Below are positions 60,611-64,000 of a DNA stretch of 64,000 bases, piece after piece; the stretch's first letter is position 1, and each line of letters starts with the position of its first letter. The notes beneath the pieces are model-generated. The model did not search any database and had not been told where the DNA came from. It saw only the letters and a list, made by a program, of their open reading frames with translations. Both the position numbers and the translations under genes were made by a program. The DNA is from CAYRGC01 sp964601225 (GTDB taxonomy: Bacteria > Patescibacteriota > Gracilibacteria > Peribacterales > Peribacteraceae). The stretch covers positions 54,462 through 118,461 of the forward strand of contig CAZRMM010000002.1 in NCBI GenBank assembly GCA_964601225.1. Reading direction: 5' to 3'.

Positions 60611-63600
60611 TCAGTACGTCGTATCCCACACCGCCTCGCAGCCGGGAGTGCCGTAATCACTGATGTACATCGCGTCGATATCGTCCTGATCGAGACCCCA
60701 GAGCTGCTCGAAGGCAGTCAATTCCGTAGCATCGTCGATGTCGTAACCATCCACAAGCTCGCACGCACCATTGATATTCACGTACTTCGCCGCCTTCGCC
60801 TTACACGTTTGAAAATCACTGAGGCAGTCAAATTCCATTGAGAAGGGTTGATTTACTGAGAGCGAACCTATGGCAATGCAATCGCTTGAAGGTATTAATC
60901 TGCAACCCAACTCTAGGTACTGTGCGACACTACTATTAGCTCCAGAAGTCCATGCTGGATTGTCATATTTGAGAGTATACGCTGGAGCAGCGCCGTTAAC
61001 ATTTCCACACACACACATTTTCACGCTGGACGAGCTGCCGGAGGACTCTTCGGAAGACTGTTCGGAAGATCCGCTGGATTGCTGCCCTGCCGACGAGGAG
61101 TTTCCGCTCAACGACCCTACGGAAGAACTTGCGGGCGGGGGTGGGGGCGGGTTCGACGTGGGACAGGAACCATCCGGCTTACGCGGTCCCGTCGTGCAAG
61201 GCGGACGACAGAGCTTGCTGCTGCCATTGAAGGAGAGGCACTCATCGCCGCTGGTGCAGCAATCGTTCGACGTGGTGCAGACATCCACTTCGCGAACCGC
61301 GCAGGCGCTGGAATTGGAGGATGCCGCAGAACTTGCCTGGCTCGTCGCTGCGCTCGATTGCGCGGACGAACTCACCTCAGAACTGGACTGACTGGTTGCG
61401 GAGCTGGAAACGGAAGATATCGACGGTGCGTACGTACAAAGCGTCGTATCGTAGCCGCAGGCCGACTCATCGCTCGACGGGAAGCAAGCGAGCGTACCGG
61501 CGTCATACCCGAAGTCCGTGCAATCAAGACCGGCAAGATCAGTTCCGTCGCAGAGATCCGTGCCGTCGACCACATCATTCCCGCAGTAAATGGAGGACGG
61601 AGAAGAAGAGACAGACGTGCCGACGCAGATGCCGAATTCATCGCAGGCATCATCTTCCGTGTAAGCATCGGCATCATCACAGACCGTGCCGATTTCGACA
61701 TACTCATCGCTCGGACATTCCGTATCAAGTCCGTCGCACATTTCTGCCGCATCGCACTGATCCGCCGCCGCGCGGCAAACGGTCTCACTGCCAAGGTACG
61801 CATCCGTGGGACAGGCGGCATTCGAACCGCTGCAGTATTCGGCCGTATCACAGTCGCCCGCGGCTGAGCGACAAACGGAACTGGTAGACGCGTAGCCGTC
61901 TGCGGGGCAGGACGTATTCGAACCGTCGCAAGTCTCGGCGACGTCGCAGGTACCGGCCGCAGCGCGGCAGGTGGTACCGGAGTTGCCGGCAGGGTTCGAG
62001 CAGGTGCCCGAGGTCTCGCCAGAGGAAATCGAACAGGTATCGACCGTGCAGGGGTTGCCGTCGTTGCAGACGGAGGAGGCATTGCCGGCATTGCAGCTAC
62101 CGGGCGTCCCCTCGCAACTTCCGGCGCCGTCACAGACGTCTGTGTACGTATCGGCGTCGCCGTCGTTGCAGGCCTGGCCGATCACGCTCGGCGGATAGGC
62201 GCAGGTCTTGAGTGAACCGTCGCAGATATCATCCGTACAGTCGTTACTGTCATCCGTGCCGCAGGGAGCTCCGTTCTCTTCCACGTCATCCGTCGGGCAC
62301 GTATCGGAAATGCCCGTGCAGCTTTCGGCGATATCGCAAACATCGGTCGCTGCGCGGCACTCGTAGCCGTAGGGATGCTTGTTGTCCGCTCCGCATGAGG
62401 CAGAAATACCGGAACAAACATCGTCAACGTCACAGGCGCCAGCAGAAGAGCGGCAAACGGTCTCACTGCCAAGGTACGCATCCGTGGGACAGGCGGCATT
62501 CGAACCGCTGCAGTATTCGGCCGTATCACAGTCGCCCGCGGCTGAGCGACAAACGGAACTGGTAGACGCGTAGCCGTCTGCGGGGCAGGACGTATTCGAA
62601 CCGTCGCAAGTCTCGGCGACGTCGCAGGTACCGGCCGCAGCGCGGCAGGTGGTACCGGAGTTGCCGGCAGGGTTCGAGCAGGTGCCCGAGGTCTCGCCAG
62701 AGGAAATCGAACAGGTATCGACCGTGCAGGGGTTGCCGTCGTTGCAGACGGAGGAGGCATTGCCGGCATTGCAGCTACCGGGCGTCCCCTCGCAACTTCC
62801 GGCGCCGTCACAGACGTCTGTGTACGTATCGGCGTCGCCGTCGTTGCAGGCCTGGCCGATCACGCTCGGCGGATAGGCGCAGGTCTTGAGTGAACCGTCG
62901 CAGATATCATCCGTACAGTCGTTACTGTCATCCGTGCCGCAGGGAGCTCCGTTCTCTTCCACGTCATCCGTCGGGCACGTATCGGAAATGCCCGTGCAGC
63001 TTTCGGCGATATCGCAAACATCGGTCGCTGCGCGGCACTCGTAGCCGAGAGGTCGCTTGCTGTTGACCGGACAGCTGAGCGAGATACCATCGCATGTCTC
63101 TGCGACGTCACAGATACCGGCGGCTGCGCGACAAGTGTAACCGTCCGGACGGGGCGTCGTATACGTACAAGTACCGCTGACGCATGTCGCAATGGTGCAA
63201 GACTCCGCGGGAGAGGTACAGTCGGCGTTCACGGTACACTCACTCGCGACACTGGAAGAAGAAGAGGCATAGGTGCAATTCGTCGTATCGTAACCACAGG
63301 CAGATTCATCGCTGGGCGGGTAACAGGCAAGCGTGCCACCGGAGTAACCGAAGTCACCGCAATCCAGTCCGTTGAGATCAGTTCCATCGCAGAGATCTGT
63401 CCCATCAACGATGTCGTTTCCACAATAAGCGGAAGAGGCGGACGAAGAAATGGAAGTGCCAACGCAAACACCGTCCGCATCGCACGCATCATTCTCCGTA
63501 TTCACATTCCCGTCATCGCACACCGTACCCACTTCGACATACACATCCGTGGGACAGGCATTCGCAAGACCGTCACAGACCTCAGCCGCATCGCACTGAT

Positions 63601-64000
63601 CCGCTGCCGCGCGGCACTCGGTCTCGCCGCCGTGCTTGGCATCCGCGGGACAGGCGGCATCCGAACCGGTGCAGGTCTCGGCGATGTCGCAGAATCCGCC
63701 GGAAGCGCGGCACACGGTGCTGGAGGCTTCGAAGCTGTCGGCGGGACAGGCGGTGTTGGAGCCGTCGCAGGTCTCGGCGACGTCGCACGTTCCGGCCGCA
63801 GCGCGGCAGGTGGCGCCGGAGTTGCCGGCGGGATTTTCACAGGTGCCCGAGGTCTCGCCCGGGAGGATGGAACAGGTGTCTACCGTGCAGGGGTTGCTGT
63901 CGTCGCACTGGGAATCGTTGGAGCAGTTGCCTGCCGTACCGGCGCAGACCCCGGAAGCGTCACAAAGATCGGAATATGTGCCGCCGTTGCCGTCGTTGCA
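60611..64000 (-). CDS. Giant disintegrin-like Cys-repeat protein, 5' truncated by window edge
   Basis: Open to the window end, so the N-terminus and signal are missing; at least 1129 residues are visible. Most of it is a tandem array of about 35-residue Cys units (pattern CRAAAGTCDVAETCDGSNTSCPAD) that match the core of eukaryotic disintegrin domains (CRxxxxxCDxxExCxGxxxxCPxD). These are mixed with CNDGNPCTVDTC units and repeated C-G-N-D-V-V-D-G-T-D-L-C-D-G modules. A Ser-rich stretch precedes a unique C-terminal domain of about 150 residues ending AVWDTTY. Two 598-bp segments of the array are identical. It ends 75 nt upstream of unit 1 and is probably a separate transcript. Confidence 0.85.
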   Translation of the reverse strand, partial: CNDGNGGTYSDLCDASGVCAGTAGNCSNDSQCDDSNPCTVDTCSILPGETSGTCENPAGNSGATCRAAAGTCDVAETCDGSNTACPADSFEASSTVCRASGGFCDIAETCTGSDAACPADAKHGGETECRAAADQCDAAEVCDGLANACPTDVYVEVGTVCDDGNVNTENDACDADGVCVGTSISSSASSAYCGNDIVDGTDLCDGTDLNGLDCGDFGYSGGTLACYPPSDESACGYDTTNCTYASSSSSVASECTVNADCTSPAESCTIATCVSGTCTYTTPRPDGYTCRAAAGICDVAETCDGISLSCPVNSKRPLGYECRAATDVCDIAESCTGISDTCPTDDVEENGAPCGTDDSNDCTDDICDGSLKTCAYPPSVIGQACNDGDADTYTDVCDGAGSCEGTPGSCNAGNASSVCNDGNPCTVDTCSISSGETSGTCSNPAGNSGTTCRAAAGTCDVAETCDGSNTSCPADGYASTSSVCRSAAGDCDTAEYCSGSNAACPTDAYLGSETVCRSSAGACDVDDVCSGISASCGADNKHPYGYECRAATDVCDIAESCTGISDTCPTDDVEENGAPCGTDDSNDCTDDICDGSLKTCAYPPSVIGQACNDGDADTYTDVCDGAGSCEGTPGSCNAGNASSVCNDGNPCTVDTCSISSGETSGTCSNPAGNSGTTCRAAAGTCDVAETCDGSNTSCPADGYASTSSVCRSAAGDCDTAEYCSGSNAACPTDAYLGSETVCRAAADQCDAAEMCDGLDTECPSDEYVEIGTVCDDADAYTEDDACDEFGICVGTSVSSSPSSIYCGNDVVDGTDLCDGTDLAGLDCTDFGYDAGTLACFPSSDESACGYDTTLCTYAPSISSVSSSATSQSSSEVSSSAQSSAATSQASSAASSNSSACAVREVDVCTTSNDCCTSGDECLSFNGSSKLCRPPCTTGPRKPDGSCPTSNPPPPPPASSSVGSLSGNSSSAGQQSSGSSEQSSEESSGSSSSVKMCVCGNVNGAAPAYTLKYDNPAWTSGANSSVAQYLELGCRLIPSSDCIAIGSLSVNQPFSMEFDCLSDFQTCKAKAAKYVNINGACELVDGYDIDDATELTAFEQLWGLDQDDIDAMYISDYGTPGCEAVWDTTY
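61772..62369. repeat. 598-bp perfect direct repeat, copy 1
   Basis: Identical by base-by-base reading to 62450-63047 (offset 678 bp, an exact multiple of three), inside the disintegrin-like gene. The unit encodes about 199 residues. Confidence 0.92.
62450..63047. repeat. 598-bp perfect direct repeat, copy 2
   Basis: Second identical copy, 80 bp from the first, separated by sequence encoding a variant unit. A diverged partial third copy lies at about 63590-63860. Confidence 0.92.

Noticed and set aside
61000..64000. Eukaryotic contamination because of disintegrin-like repeats
   Set aside because: The gene is intron-free, lies in a bacterial gene block with the same Ser linkers and DUF4215-type modules, and uses the same overlap-style operon context.

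Overview
The window looks like chromosomal DNA of a Candidate Phyla Radiation (Patescibacteria) bacterium, with the Peregrinibacteria/Peribacteria type as my best guess. This is inference from gene content: a compact housekeeping set, a B12-dependent ribonucleotide reductase, an S-layer-homology/sortase fusion that suggests a monoderm envelope, almost no Shine-Dalgarno sequences, and very long serine-linker and cysteine-rich surface proteins. The genetic code appears standard, because UGA is used as a stop. I see no rRNA, tRNA, CRISPR array or insertion sequence.

From 1 to 31.6 kb is a housekeeping and small-gene region on both strands. It holds the 3' part of tsf, a DUF4215 surface protein, a lone receiver-domain response regulator, a cardiolipin-synthase-like PLD protein, a VirD4/TraG-like ATPase, an SLH-sortase, ychF, two tandem paralogs of unknown function plus an RNHCP zinc protein, several small secreted or membrane proteins, nrdJ behind paired NrdR-like boxes, a flavodoxin-fold reductase, ribD, a YerC/TrpR-like regulator, and a split str cluster. 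The str cluster reads rpoC-rpsL-rpsG, then a 139-aa gene followed by fusA. An oppositely oriented aminotransferase gene sits inside it, and rpoB is not adjacent.

From 31.7 to 64 kb nearly everything is one minus-strand block of giant cysteine-rich exported proteins, 639 to 2034 aa. They are built from DUF4215/Myxococcus-type Cys repeats, DUF11 repeats, LamG-like, NBR1-Ig-like and disintegrin-like modules, joined by poly-serine linkers. The block divides into three tightly packed transcription units (60535 to 39973, 39922 to 36813, 36701 to 32274). Each unit starts with a small one-TM protein carrying the same Gly-Trp-Cys-Cys domain and has a -10 box placed so that the mRNA would be leaderless. 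A fourth giant gene (60611 to the window end) carries a perfect 598-bp internal duplication. I read this block as a surface-fibre or adhesin system. Its function is unproven and its small-protein family appears undescribed.

Two non-coding patterns stand out. First, four consecutive minus-strand intergenic gaps around rpsL, rpoC and the two units upstream carry degenerate 7-bp tandem repeats. These form inverted pairs placed directly 3' of a stop codon. Second, promoters commonly have a 16-bp spacer and a -10 box about 7 nt before the start codon, which suggests widespread leaderless translation, with ATGA/TGATG overlaps inside operons.
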